Below the pieces are notes generated by a model, which was not told where the DNA came from, made no database searches, and saw nothing but the letters and a program-made list of their open reading frames with translations. From Brasilonema sennae CENA114 (GTDB lineage Bacteria; Cyanobacteriota; Cyanobacteriia; Cyanobacteriales; Nostocaceae), in the NCBI RefSeq assembly GCF_006968745.1, contig NZ_CP030118.1, positions 3,608,674 through 3,672,673 on the forward strand: 64,000 nucleotides of DNA. The letters are read 5' to 3'. Made by a program: the position numbers and the translations under genes. Positions 25,395 to 34,263 of this stretch are shown in pieces (position 1 is the stretch's first letter; each line of letters begins with the position of its first letter).

Positions 25395-27851
25395 ATGCCT
25401 GAAGACGCTGGTAAGTTTGCCGAAAAAATAGGGGTTTATGCTCAAAACAGCATAGTGAACATACACAATCAGAACATTGGTGTTTCTGATGATTCTGGTG
25501 CGACTCCCATCAACTGGCATGAAATTTGCCGCCAATTACTGGAATCCCAGCGGCGGCTAACCAGTAATCCCTTGATGCAAGATGAATCTGCCAAATTGCA
25601 AAGGGAGCAGATTTATGTTCCCCTAGCACTGGTGCAGCGGACAAAACCTGAGAAACGCGACAAGGACGACGTTTCCCCAGAAGAGGGAACGCGCTTGTAT
25701 GAACCGCAGTATGAGGAAAAGCAGCGATTTGAGCATGAAGCTTTCTTGACTCAAATCTTGGAAAAAGCAGAAGGCAAAACTAAGGGTAAGCACATCGCCT
25801 TAATTGGCGAAGCAGGTGCAGGGAAAACAACTCTGCTGCAATCCATCGCGTTTTGGGTGTTAGAGAAAAACTTGGGTTTCTCAATTTGGATTTCGCTGGC
25901 AGATCTGGGGCGAAGTGGCACTTTGACGGATTTACAAAGTTATTTATTCAACAATTGGCTTTCTTTTGCTGTTCCACCAACACAGTTGACTCAGGCGAAA
26001 GAGGAGTTGACAACACAAATTCAGCAAGGGCGAGTTTGGTTGTTGTTGGATGGGGTGGATGAGGTGGCTGTGTTCGGTGTGCAGACGTTGCAGGCGATCG
26101 CGCAACAACTCACAGGATGGATCGCCCAGTCGCGGGTGGTGTTAACTTGTCGGCTGAATGTCTGGCAAGCGGATTACAATGCGTTAGAAACTTTTGAAAC
26201 TTATCGCCTACTGGATTTTGATTATCCTAAGCAGGTGCATGAGTTTATTGATAATTGGTTTGGGAACCTCACTTCCCAGAGGAACCTCACCCCCCAGCCC
26301 CCTCTCCTTATTAAGGAGAGGGGGAGTGATAAAAGCGAGGGGAGGGGGAGTGATAAAAGCGAGGAGAGGGGGAGTGATAAAAGTGAGGAGAGGAAGAGTA
26401 AGGCGGAACGGTTGAAGGCAGAATTGGATAACGCGGAACGGGGACGCTTGCGAGACTTGGTACAAAATCCTCTGCGGTTGACGCTTTTGTGTAGCATTTG
26501 GCAGAGTGAGGAAGGAAATTTACCACAGACAAAGGCGGGACTTTACCAGCAGTTTGTCCAGCAAATTTACACATGGAAAAAAAACCGTTTCCCCATCAGC
26601 ACTGAAGAACAACAGAAATTAAACAATGCATTGGGACGTTTGGCGCTACGGGATATTCAAGAGGGTGGTTCTCGATTCCGGTTGCTGGAAAGTTTCATTA
26701 AAGAGCAACTAGATGATCCAGATGATGAGAAGTCTTCATTTTACAAAGCACTGCAACTTGGCTGGTTGAATCATGTCGGAATTGCAGCGGAATCTCAATC
26801 ACAAGAAAAAGTTTATGCTTTCTTTCATGCTACATTTGAGGAATATTTCGCAGCGCTAACAATTGATGATTGGGACTTTTTCTTACCTCGCGAACACAAA
26901 AATAAACCTGTAAAAGATAAAGATACAGGTAAACCTAAGCCATATCAAATTTTTGAGCCGCAATGGAAAGAAGTGATTTTGCTGTGGCTGGGGCGAGAGA
27001 ATTTGGATTTGGAAAGCCAGAAGAAAGAAGAGTTTATAAAAGCTTTAGTGGAGTTTAACGACGGGTGCGGACAATTTTATCAGTATAGAGCTTATTTCTT
27101 AGCAGCAATGGGAATTGTTGAGTTTGGAGATTGTTCTAAAGCTGATGACATCGTAGAGCAAATTGTTAAATGGGGTTTTGGTTACTTCAATACGCAAACA
27201 AAGCAGTGGCAGACATTTGCAGATCCCGTTGAAGAAGGAGCAAATACAGCACTGCAACAGACGCATCGCGCAAAAGCCATCGCAGCTTTGGTAAAGTTAA
27301 TCAACACCTCACAGGATGAAGACACCCGTAGGGATGCGGCATATAGCTTAGGGAAAATAGCTGTTGGCAACGAAAGTGCGATCGCAGCTTTGGTAAAGTT
27401 AATCGACACCTCACAGGATGAATACACCCGTTGGCTAGTGGCAGATAGCTTAGGGAAAATAGCTGTTGGCAACGAAAGTGCGATCGCAGCTTTGGTAAAG
27501 TTAATCGACACCTCTCAGGATGAATTCACCCGTAGGCAAGCGGCAGAAAGCTTAGAAAAGATTTTGACAACAGATCAGATGGCGAAAGTTGTCACTGCCT
27601 TGAGGGATAACTCCAAACCAAACAAAGAGCGTTACAAAGTCATCTGGCATTGCGCCCAAAATATGTCCTACTCAGATTTTTATCAAGCTTGGCATCCTCG
27701 CTCTAATATGAAATCAGCAATGAGATCTGCTCAATATCGTTGGTGGCAAGTTGCTTTGTACTTGTTCTTAGGGCTATGCATCTTTGCTTTAGTTCGCTTC
27801 ACAGTTTCACCTAGCGTGAATAATCCTGCTAATATCCAGCGACAGCAGTAA
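25395..27851 (+). CDS. NACHT-domain STAND NTPase with HEAT repeats and C-terminal membrane helix
   Basis: An 818-residue STAND-type ATPase. After a ~100-residue N-terminal region comes the NACHT domain: Walker A GEAGAGKTT (about 138-146), Walker B WLLLDGVDEV (about 214-223), sensor region VVLTCRLNVWQ and the winged-helix-like part to about 490. HEAT-type repeats follow (about 626-725), two of them almost identical 34-residue units, then one predicted membrane helix at about 785-803 (VALYLFLGLCIFALVRFTV). Residues ~297-337 are an insertion of repeat origin (LTPQPPLLIKERG then three copies of RGSDKSEE-like units). Family knowledge: several bacterial NACHT proteins defend against phage; neighbouring toxin-antitoxin genes fit a defence patch, but the function here is inference. 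Confidence 0.85.
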   Translation: MPEDAGKFAEKIGVYAQNSIVNIHNQNIGVSDDSGATPINWHEICRQLLESQRRLTSNPLMQDESAKLQREQIYVPLALVQRTKPEKRDKDDVSPEEGTRLYEPQYEEKQRFEHEAFLTQILEKAEGKTKGKHIALIGEAGAGKTTLLQSIAFWVLEKNLGFSIWISLADLGRSGTLTDLQSYLFNNWLSFAVPPTQLTQAKEELTTQIQQGRVWLLLDGVDEVAVFGVQTLQAIAQQLTGWIAQSRVVLTCRLNVWQADYNALETFETYRLLDFDYPKQVHEFIDNWFGNLTSQRNLTPQPPLLIKERGSDKSEGRGSDKSEERGSDKSEERKSKAERLKAELDNAERGRLRDLVQNPLRLTLLCSIWQSEEGNLPQTKAGLYQQFVQQIYTWKKNRFPISTEEQQKLNNALGRLALRDIQEGGSRFRLLESFIKEQLDDPDDEKSSFYKALQLGWLNHVGIAAESQSQEKVYAFFHATFEEYFAALTIDDWDFFLPREHKNKPVKDKDTGKPKPYQIFEPQWKEVILLWLGRENLDLESQKKEEFIKALVEFNDGCGQFYQYRAYFLAAMGIVEFGDCSKADDIVEQIVKWGFGYFNTQTKQWQTFADPVEEGANTALQQTHRAKAIAALVKLINTSQDEDTRRDAAYSLGKIAVGNESAIAALVKLIDTSQDEYTRWLVADSLGKIAVGNESAIAALVKLIDTSQDEFTRRQAAESLEKILTTDQMAKVVTALRDNSKPNKERYKVIWHCAQNMSYSDFYQAWHPRSNMKSAMRSAQYRWWQVALYLFLGLCIFALVRFTVSPSVNNPANIQRQQ
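26284..26396 (+). repeat. in-frame repeat insertion with 24-bp tandem units in NACHT gene
   Basis: CCCCCTCTCCTT (26298-26309) pairs with AAGGAGAGGGGG (26313-26324), a common cyanobacterial palindrome. It is followed by three tandem copies of a 24-bp unit containing GGGGGAGTGATAAAAGCGAG, each coding for eight residues (about RGSDKSEE). The unit length keeps the reading frame, so copy-number changes would lengthen or shorten a charged linker. Confidence 0.85.
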
Positions 27852-28009
27852 ATTCGTTAACGTTGATAAACCAGCCCTCAACATTTACAATTCTACTTCA
27901 TCCATTCAACCTAATTTGCTAGAACATAAAAAGACTTCTTGATTTAATCCCCATCAGCAAAATTGATCTGAACACAACTTTTGATAACTTTGGAGTAAAA
28001 CTTTTGAAG

Positions 28010-28303
28010 ATGAAAACGTTGGAGGAAATTAAGCAAATTCTCAGACAGAGTAAACCGCTGTTGCAGGAGCAGTATCAGATCACGCAGCTAGGCATCTTTG
28101 GTTCTTACGCTCGTGGTGAACAGACACAGGAGAGCGATGTTGATGTACTCATTGACTATGATCGAGCGCCTACCTTATTTAAGCTGGTAGAGCTACGCGA
28201 CTATCTCAGTAATGCGATCGGTATGAAGGTTGATATAGTAACGCAAAACGGTTTAAAGCCAAGAATCCGGGAGCGAGTGTTATCGGAAGTCGTTTATATA
28301 TGA
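28010..28303 (+). CDS. mntA: MntA-type nucleotidyltransferase antitoxin
   Basis: A minimal nucleotidyltransferase (about 97 residues) with the pol-beta motif GSYARGEQTQESDVDVLID (G-S-x-x-R-G-E ... S-D-x-D). Family knowledge: in HepT/MntA modules the antitoxin adenylylates and so silences the HEPN RNase. The frame can begin with TTG 28004, but ATG 28010 (MKTLEEIKQIL) is the usual start. The stop overlaps the hepT start by four bases (ATGA at 28300-28303), showing translational coupling. Confidence 0.9.
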   Translation: MKTLEEIKQILRQSKPLLQEQYQITQLGIFGSYARGEQTQESDVDVLIDYDRAPTLFKLVELRDYLSNAIGMKVDIVTQNGLKPRIRERVLSEVVYI

Positions 28304-28650
28304 CTAAGCGACAACTTTCAGAATTTCTCCAAGACATATTGGATGCTATTGCGGACATTGAAGCGTTTACAGACGGGATTGATTTTGAGACATTTCGAGT
28401 TAACCGTGAGAAAATTTTAGCTGTTGTGAAGTCAATCGAAATCTTAGGAGAGGCAGTCAAGCGAATTCCCGACGACATCCGCAGCCAGTACCCTCAAATT
28501 CCTTGGAAAGCGTTGGCTGGTATGCGAGATGTGTTAGTGCATGAGTATTGGGGAATTGATGTAAATGTTGTCTGGGCAACGGTTCATGAAGGATTGCCAC
28601 CTTTAAAAGCAGTGATTGTTGAAATCACGAGAAACTTGCAGAATACTTGA
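28300..28650 (+). CDS. hepT: HepT-type HEPN RNase toxin (DUF86)
   Basis: A 116-residue all-helical HEPN protein of the DUF86 group. The RNase motif R-x4-6-H is present as RDVLVHEYWG (Arg, then His after four residues), followed by the conserved Tyr that is the target of adenylylation in characterised pairs. GEAVKRIPDDIRSQYPQIPW is typical. The start overlaps the antitoxin stop (ATGA). It ends the putative defence patch started by the NACHT genes. Confidence 0.9.
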   Translation: MTKRQLSEFLQDILDAIADIEAFTDGIDFETFRVNREKILAVVKSIEILGEAVKRIPDDIRSQYPQIPWKALAGMRDVLVHEYWGIDVNVVWATVHEGLPPLKAVIVEITRNLQNT

Positions 28651-28858
28651 GCAGATAAACTTGTTTTGCCAATCGCTGAAATGAATGTATTGGCAAACAA
28701 GAGTCAGAGGCGATTAGGCAAGTAACACTAATTTCTAGTGACGCAGGAAACAATGGTGGGCTACGGCGCACTTTAATTATCATGTAAAACCTCAACTGTC
28801 GTGCGCCTAACCCACCCTACATAATGGATAATTTATTTTTTGGTACTCGCTTGGTTTT

Positions 28859-29536
28859 TCACACCAATCCAGAACGCAGCGCGACAACTGCAGCTTGCAC
28901 GCGATCGTCAACAGATAACTTATTCATAATCCCCCGAACATGAGTTTTGACAGTATTGGGACTCAAATAAAGCTTTTGTGCAATTTCTGGATTGCTTAAG
29001 CCTTCTACCATCAGTTTCAAAACTTCTAACTCGCGCCCAGATAAATTTGCGGCGTTTCCACTGGGAGAAGGAGGTTTGAGATTATCAATCACTCGTCTGG
29101 CAACTTGGGGATCGAGGTAGGTTGCACCTTCAACTGCGGCGGCGATCGCACTCAACAGTCGCTCTACACTCGCCCCTTTGATACAATATGCATCTGCACC
29201 GCTAGACAACGCCGCAATAATTTCTGTATCTGTTTGATGCGATGTCAGCATCACAACGTGAGTTTCTGGTAATGCTGCTTTAATTTGCTGTGTTGCAGCA
29301 ATTCCATCCAACCGGGGTAACCCAATATCCATCACTACCAAATCCGGTTTTAATTTCAGTGCTGCTTGCACACCCAAGTAGCCATCTTCTGCTTGTCCGA
29401 CAATTTCCAACTGGGGATGAGCCATTAATGACTGTTCCAATCCCAGTTGCATCATCGGATCATCTTCTACAATTAAAATGCGCAGCACAGAAATATTAGC
29501 TGGTAGATTTAAGCGCAAGGTATTATTTTGAAACAT
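28859..29536 (-). CDS. NarL/FixJ-family response regulator
   Basis: A 225-residue two-component transcription factor. The receiver domain has the acidic pair EDD (24-26), phosphoacceptor Asp70 (VVMDIGLPRLDG) and conserved Thr/Ser and Lys (YCIKGAS). The C-terminal LuxR-type helix-turn-helix is clear (LSGRELEVLKLMVEGLSNPE then IAQKLYLSPNTVKTHVRGIM). The frame stays open upstream to 29641, but ATG 29536 begins a sensible N-terminus and lies four bases after the era stop. No cognate histidine kinase is nearby, so it is an orphan; coupling to era is noted under findings. Confidence 0.9.
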   Translation of the reverse strand: MFQNNTLRLNLPANISVLRILIVEDDPMMQLGLEQSLMAHPQLEIVGQAEDGYLGVQAALKLKPDLVVMDIGLPRLDGIAATQQIKAALPETHVVMLTSHQTDTEIIAALSSGADAYCIKGASVERLLSAIAAAVEGATYLDPQVARRVIDNLKPPSPSGNAANLSGRELEVLKLMVEGLSNPEIAQKLYLSPNTVKTHVRGIMNKLSVDDRVQAAVVALRSGLV

Positions 29537-29540
29537 TATT

Positions 29541-30515
29541 CTATTCTTCCACGCGATACCCCAACTCTGCCAAACGTGTCCGAGACTGACGCCATTTTGG
29601 TTGCACTTTGACGAACAATTCCAAGTAAACTTTTCCTGCAATCAACTTTTGCATTTGTTCGCGCGCTGCACTACCAACAGCTTTTAACATTGCCCCGCCT
29701 TTACCGATGAGAATTCCTTTTTGGGAATCGCGCTCAACGTGTATAGTCGCAAGTACACGGGTAATAGCTGGTGTTTCTTCCACCAAGTCAATGGCGATCG
29801 CAACTGAATGGGGTACTTCTTCACGAGTTAACAGCAAAATCTGTTCTCGAATCAATTCGCCCATAATAAAGCGTTCTGGCTGGTCTGTTACTAAGTCTGG
29901 TGGATAATATAATGGTCCTAGTTCTAACTGTTCAATTAATGATTGTTGCAGTTCAGGTAATCCGACACCAGTTTTGGCAGAAAATTTTCTTGTTTGCCAC
30001 CTATGTTCCCTTGCCAATTCGGTGTAACTATTGTCTATTGTCTGGAAATTTGAAGGCTGTTCGTCAATTTTGTTTAAGCCTAAAATAACTGGTGTTGTGC
30101 TGTGAGCAAGTAAATCAGCAACATAGCGATCGCCTGTCCCACAATTCGTCGATCCATCCACCACAAACAACACCATATCTACCGATTCAATGGCTAGTTT
30201 GGCATTTTTCACCAGCACTTCCCCCAATTGATGATGAGGTTTATGAATTCCTGGCGTATCCACAAAAATCATCTGCGCTTCTGGAGTGGTGAGAATACCT
30301 CGTAACCGATTGCGTGTTGTTTGTGCTACTGGTGATGTTATCGCAATTTTTTGTCCAACTAATTGATTCATTAACGTAGATTTACCGACATTTGGACGAC
30401 CAATAATGCCGACAAAACCTGACTTATATTCAGGAGGAGCCTGCGGAATTACCACTTCTCCTGAAAGAGAGAAGACATCATTTTGACTACTATTTACCCC
30501 TGGCTCTACCGTCAT
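29541..30515 (-). CDS. era: GTPase Era
   Basis: Essential GTPase that binds the 3' end of 16S rRNA during 30S assembly. The 324-residue product has G1 GRPNVGKST (39-47), G3 DTPG, G4 NKID and a C-terminal KH RNA-binding domain (KGILIGKGGAMLKAVGSAAR, then EQMQKL). The N-terminal ~30 residues before the G domain form a variable extension, common in cyanobacteria. The stop is four bases from the response-regulator start. Confidence 0.95.
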   Translation of the reverse strand: MTVEPGVNSSQNDVFSLSGEVVIPQAPPEYKSGFVGIIGRPNVGKSTLMNQLVGQKIAITSPVAQTTRNRLRGILTTPEAQMIFVDTPGIHKPHHQLGEVLVKNAKLAIESVDMVLFVVDGSTNCGTGDRYVADLLAHSTTPVILGLNKIDEQPSNFQTIDNSYTELAREHRWQTRKFSAKTGVGLPELQQSLIEQLELGPLYYPPDLVTDQPERFIMGELIREQILLLTREEVPHSVAIAIDLVEETPAITRVLATIHVERDSQKGILIGKGGAMLKAVGSAAREQMQKLIAGKVYLELFVKVQPKWRQSRTRLAELGYRVEE

Positions 30516-30614
30516 ATTTTACTTTTAGGATTAAGTAACTTTTTGTACAAACACAAATCAAATAGAAAACTACCCTGAAATTACTACTATAGCTGATTTC
30601 GCTTACGTACCATC

Positions 30615-30755
30615 TATCGCAATCCGATTTTCTTTGGTGAATCACAAAGTAGAGACGCTTAACAGTGAACAGTGAACAATTGATCACTGGTAACTGATAA
30701 CTGAGAACTGATAAAAGTGTACCTAGCTTCGCAAAAATAACATACGAGTCCTATA
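30615..30755. repeat. MITE-like repeat, TATAGGA-end family, copy B
   Basis: Left end TATCGCAATCCGATTTTC (from 30615); right end complement TATAGGACTCGTATGTTATT (ending 30755). The interior includes ACGCTTAACAGTGAACAGTG and short AACTGATAACTGA-type tandem repeats. It lies between era and the AstE-like gene. Confidence 0.55.
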
Positions 30756-30771
30756 CTAAAGTCAGAACAGA

Positions 30772-31902
30772 CTATCCAATAATTCGTAGCACCAACTCAC
30801 CTTCATTGACTGCCTGATTGCTTGAGATATCATAAACTAATCCATCTTGTTCTGCTATCACATCAATCACGCTCGGTAACTTACCTTCTTTATTAAATTT
30901 CAAAATTTTATAAATTCGTTCTCCAGCTTTCACAACACTTCCTAACTCTACTCGTTTTTGAATCATTCCACCTGTTGGAGCAAAATATTTTTTGCTCATA
31001 CTTCTTCGTTTAAAACTCATTTGATTCAATGTATTTTTATTTAGAGGAAATTCATCAATTCGCAAAACTTCTTTTTCTGCCAAATAGTTTTTCACGCCTC
31101 GAAGACCTTTCTCCACTGAAACTGGATTCATTTGCATGCCTGTACCAAGTTCCAGTGTCCAAGCCTCGACGTCAAACCTAATTTCTCTACCAAGTTGTTT
31201 GAAGCAATCTTCCAAAGCGAGCCAAGGTTTGATAAAAGCCTCATCAAAAGCATCACCATCATATTTATCAAATCGAATTCCGAAGTCGAGCAAGAAAGAT
31301 TTTGCACTTTCTTCTCGGTTACGAAAGACATAAAGGTAGTTTAATCCTTGAGATGTGTGACTGTGTAAGTCAATCAAATAATCTGCATCTAAACTCAGAG
31401 ATTGTAGTTTATAGCTAAATAGTTCAGTGTAAGGAATTCCACTTGAAGAATTAATCTTTTCTAAAATCTGAGCAAATTTTTGTATAATAACATTAAGGTA
31501 ATTCTTTCTGACAACCTCTAGTTCAAAATTTATTTGAGATTTTGCAAATTCCAATAAATTGTCAGCGTGCTTTTCGTAGTCCCAAAAAATACGGTTCCAA
31601 TCTTTTCCTTCGTAACTACAGAATCGTCCTGAGGAAAAAATGTGCGACCGCTGATTGGTTGACATTGGGTTACAAACAGGAACTAACCAAATTTCGCCAA
31701 ATAAGTCTGTATCATTTATCGTCTGCAAAAATTCAATCAGTTCATAAATAACACCATTGCCAGCAATTTCCGCACCATGTAAATTGGATTGGATGTAAAC
31801 TTTTTTGCCCGGTTGAGCGCCAATGAATTTGTAGACTTGCAGGGATAAGACATCACCTGAAGCCATGTGACGCAGAGGAATGGTAGATACAACAGGAAGC
31901 AT
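30772..31902 (-). CDS. succinylglutamate desuccinylase/aspartoacylase-family zinc hydrolase, copy 1
   Basis: A 376-residue M14-like zinc amidohydrolase of the AstE/AspA family. Zinc ligands are visible as His42 and Glu45 (LHGAEIAGNG) and His180 (LIDLHSH); CNPMSTNQRSHIF and WNRIFWDYE are substrate-site stretches. The last ~60 residues (GERIYKILKFNKEG ... AEQDGLVYDISSNQAVNEGE) form a lipoyl-like beta domain typical of the larger family members. The substrate is unknown. It lies 84 bp downstream of a close paralogue on the same strand, a tandem duplication. Confidence 0.85.
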   Translation of the reverse strand: MLPVVSTIPLRHMASGDVLSLQVYKFIGAQPGKKVYIQSNLHGAEIAGNGVIYELIEFLQTINDTDLFGEIWLVPVCNPMSTNQRSHIFSSGRFCSYEGKDWNRIFWDYEKHADNLLEFAKSQINFELEVVRKNYLNVIIQKFAQILEKINSSSGIPYTELFSYKLQSLSLDADYLIDLHSHTSQGLNYLYVFRNREESAKSFLLDFGIRFDKYDGDAFDEAFIKPWLALEDCFKQLGREIRFDVEAWTLELGTGMQMNPVSVEKGLRGVKNYLAEKEVLRIDEFPLNKNTLNQMSFKRRSMSKKYFAPTGGMIQKRVELGSVVKAGERIYKILKFNKEGKLPSVIDVIAEQDGLVYDISSNQAVNEGELVLRIIG

Positions 31903-31986
31903 AAGTAATTAGCTCATTTAAAATTTACGGCTACACCTGCGGATAAACACGTTTTCGCAAAATAGGGATGCTCCCTTTGATGTTAT

Positions 31987-33150
31987 TCATTTTGAATTTG
32001 AAGTTAGAACAAGTTCTCCAATAATTCCTAACACAACCTCACCTTCGTTAACTGCCTGATTGCTTGAGACATCAAAAACTAATCCATCTTGTTCTGCACT
32101 CACATCAATCACAGTTGGTAATGTACCGTCCTTATGAAAACTCAAAATTTGATAAATTCGCTCTCCAGTTTTTACATAACTTCCCAATTCTACTCTTGAT
32201 TGAATCATTCCACCTGTTGGGGCATAATATCTTTTCATTTGAGTTCTTAGTTTCAAATTCATGTTATGAGATTCGCTTCCCTTGAGAGGAAACCCAGAGA
32301 TTTGCAAAACCCCTTTGTATGCTAAATAGTTTTTCACACCTCGAAGACCTTTCTCCACTGAATCTGGGTTCATTTGCATTCCTGTACCAAGTTCAAGTGT
32401 CCAAGCCTCTATATCAAACCTAATTTCTCTACCAAGCTGTTTGAAATGCTCTTCCAAAGCTAACCAAGGTTGGATAAAGGTTTTATCAAAACCATCTTCA
32501 TCGCATCTAAATTCAACAAATTTAATTCCAAATGGGAGTAAAAAATATTTTGCACTTTCTTCTCTATTACGGTAGAGATAAAGGTAGTTTAATGCTTGAT
32601 TAGCGTGACTATGTAAGTCAATTAAATAATCTGCATCTAAACTTAGAGATTGCAGTCTGTAGCTAAATCGTTCCGTGTAAGGAACTCCACTAGGTGAGTT
32701 GATTTTTTCTAAATTTTTAACAAAACTTTGCTGAATTTTAGCCAGGTAGTTTTTTCTGACCACCTCTGGTTCAAAATTGATTTGAGATTTGGCAAATTCC
32801 AATAAATCGTCAGCGTGCTTTTCGTAGTCCCAAAATATACGATTCCAATCTTTTCCTTCATAACTACAGTATTGTCCAGAGGAAAAAATGTGCGATCGCT
32901 CATTGGTTGACATTGGGTTACAAACAGGAACTAACCAAATTTCGCCAAATAAGTCTGTATCATTTATCGTCTGCAAAAATTCAATCAGTTGATAAATAAC
33001 ACCATTACCAGCAATTTCCGCACCATGTAAATTAGATTGAATGTAAACTTTTTTGCCCGGTTGAGCGCCAATGAATTTGTAGACTTGCAGGGATAAGACA
33101 TCACCTGAAGCCATGTGACGCAGAGGAATAGTAGAAACAACCGGCAGCAT
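31987..33150 (-). CDS. succinylglutamate desuccinylase/aspartoacylase-family zinc hydrolase, copy 2
   Basis: A paralogue of the previous gene with the same zinc ligands (HGAE near 42-45, DLHSH near 180) and nearly identical first ~125 residues; divergence grows toward the middle and C-terminus. The frame opens at a TTG (33162), but ATG 33150 matches the start of copy 1 exactly (MLPVVSTIPLRHMASGD). The 387-residue product has an extra C-terminal tail (ELVLTSNSK). Both copies are intact, so both may be expressed; the upstream one is probably nearer the promoter. Confidence 0.85.
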   Translation of the reverse strand: MLPVVSTIPLRHMASGDVLSLQVYKFIGAQPGKKVYIQSNLHGAEIAGNGVIYQLIEFLQTINDTDLFGEIWLVPVCNPMSTNERSHIFSSGQYCSYEGKDWNRIFWDYEKHADDLLEFAKSQINFEPEVVRKNYLAKIQQSFVKNLEKINSPSGVPYTERFSYRLQSLSLDADYLIDLHSHANQALNYLYLYRNREESAKYFLLPFGIKFVEFRCDEDGFDKTFIQPWLALEEHFKQLGREIRFDIEAWTLELGTGMQMNPDSVEKGLRGVKNYLAYKGVLQISGFPLKGSESHNMNLKLRTQMKRYYAPTGGMIQSRVELGSYVKTGERIYQILSFHKDGTLPTVIDVSAEQDGLVFDVSSNQAVNEGEVVLGIIGELVLTSNSK

Positions 33151-33211
33151 AAGTAATTCCAAATAAAAATGATATTAATCTTTATGCTATCGGACAAACA
33201 AGATGCTTACC

Positions 33212-33314
33212 TATAGGAATCCGGTTTAATTTGGTGAACTAACAAAGTCAGCGCAGCGAACGCTTAACAGTGAACAGTAACAACTGATAACTGTTCACTG
33301 TTCACTGGTAACTG
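33212..33314. repeat. truncated MITE-like repeat, TATAGGA-end family, copy C
   Basis: Left end TATAGGAATCCGGTTTAATT at 33212 followed by GCGAACGCTTAACAGTGAAC, as in the other copies. The right end is missing; the DNA runs through short GTTCACTG repeats straight into the stop codon of the next gene. Confidence 0.5.
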
Positions 33315-33953
33315 TTAAGTTCCTGGTAAATTACGTAACCGCTCGTCCAGATGAATACGGTCAGCTAATGCCTTAAGTAAAGGACCATGTGAGCTAAATT
33401 CTACAATACTTACCGAACCGACAGGGCATCCTAAACGATAACGAAAACGCCCGACATCAATTCCCAACAAGCTGCACAGCATAATTCTAATGGTTGCTTT
33501 ATGGGAAACAATTAAGACATTGCCACTGCTGTAACGATGCTTGATTTCTTCAATAACTTGGGTAGCACGAGATGCTATGGCGATCGCCATTTCCCCTCCA
33601 CTAGGTGCATACCAAGCCGGATCTGCTAGCCAGCGGATATGATCATCATGAAACTCTAGATTCACCGTCTCTGGTGTTTTGCCTTCCCATTTGCCATAGT
33701 TAATTTCCTTTAAGCCATCCCGCAATTCTGGTTGGATACCGATTTCGTCACATAAGGGTTTTGCGGTAGCTATGGTTCGTCCCATTGGACTACAAAAAAT
33801 TGCCGTCCAAGGTTTAGAACTGTATGCAGTCGCAAAAGCTTTTGCCATCTCCAAGCCATCTGTGGTAAGTTCTGGATCTAGCGAACCACAGAAAAAATTA
33901 CTGCGGCTGTATTCTGTCTGTCCGTGACGGAGCAAATAAACAGTTAGACTCAT
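33315..33953 (-). CDS. histidine phosphatase family protein
   Basis: A 212-residue phosphoglycerate-mutase-like phosphatase. The catalytic RHG motif lies at residues 9-11 (YLLRHGQTEYS), with a second phosphate-binding Arg in SPMGRTIATA, the acidic residue in LKEINYGKWEG and the late His in IVSHKATIR. The frame stays open to 34001, but ATG 33953 (MSLTVYLLRHG) is the normal start. Substrate unknown; alpha-ribazole phosphatase or sugar-phosphate phosphatase are possibilities. Confidence 0.88.
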   Translation of the reverse strand: MSLTVYLLRHGQTEYSRSNFFCGSLDPELTTDGLEMAKAFATAYSSKPWTAIFCSPMGRTIATAKPLCDEIGIQPELRDGLKEINYGKWEGKTPETVNLEFHDDHIRWLADPAWYAPSGGEMAIAIASRATQVIEEIKHRYSSGNVLIVSHKATIRIMLCSLLGIDVGRFRYRLGCPVGSVSIVEFSSHGPLLKALADRIHLDERLRNLPGT

Positions 33954-34000
33954 AATTCCAATACCAAATTCCAATACCAATTGGGATTTTAGATTGCTCA

Positions 34001-34038
34001 CTAGTCATTAGTCACTAGTTACCAGTCATTAGTCAATG
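34001..34038. repeat. degenerate heptamer tandem repeats (TTAGTCA type)
   Basis: CTAGTCATTAGTCACTAGTT followed by ACCAGTCATTAGTCAATG is a run of about five degenerate 7-bp units (CATTAGT/TAGTCAC), the short tandemly repeated repetitive class typical of heterocystous cyanobacteria. Confidence 0.7.
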
Positions 34039-34263
34039 CCCTAAAGACAGGGTGTAGGGAAGTAGGGGGAGTAGGGGGAGTCAAATGTACCAGGATTTTT
34101 GTGAAAGGGTATTACACCTTTACACCTCCACACCAGTTCGTACTGATATCCCTACAAATATATTCTCTGTTTCAAGTCTCTGTGATTGTTATCTATATTA
34201 GAGGCTATGGCTAAGATAACGAAGTGCCGATAACATATTCTATTTGTGCTTGGGACAGGAATT

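Noticed and set aside
26208..26574. Minus-strand frames over the NACHT repeat insertion (FITPPLLAFITPP types)
   Set aside because: They are mirror translations of the 24-bp tandem repeat, not genes.
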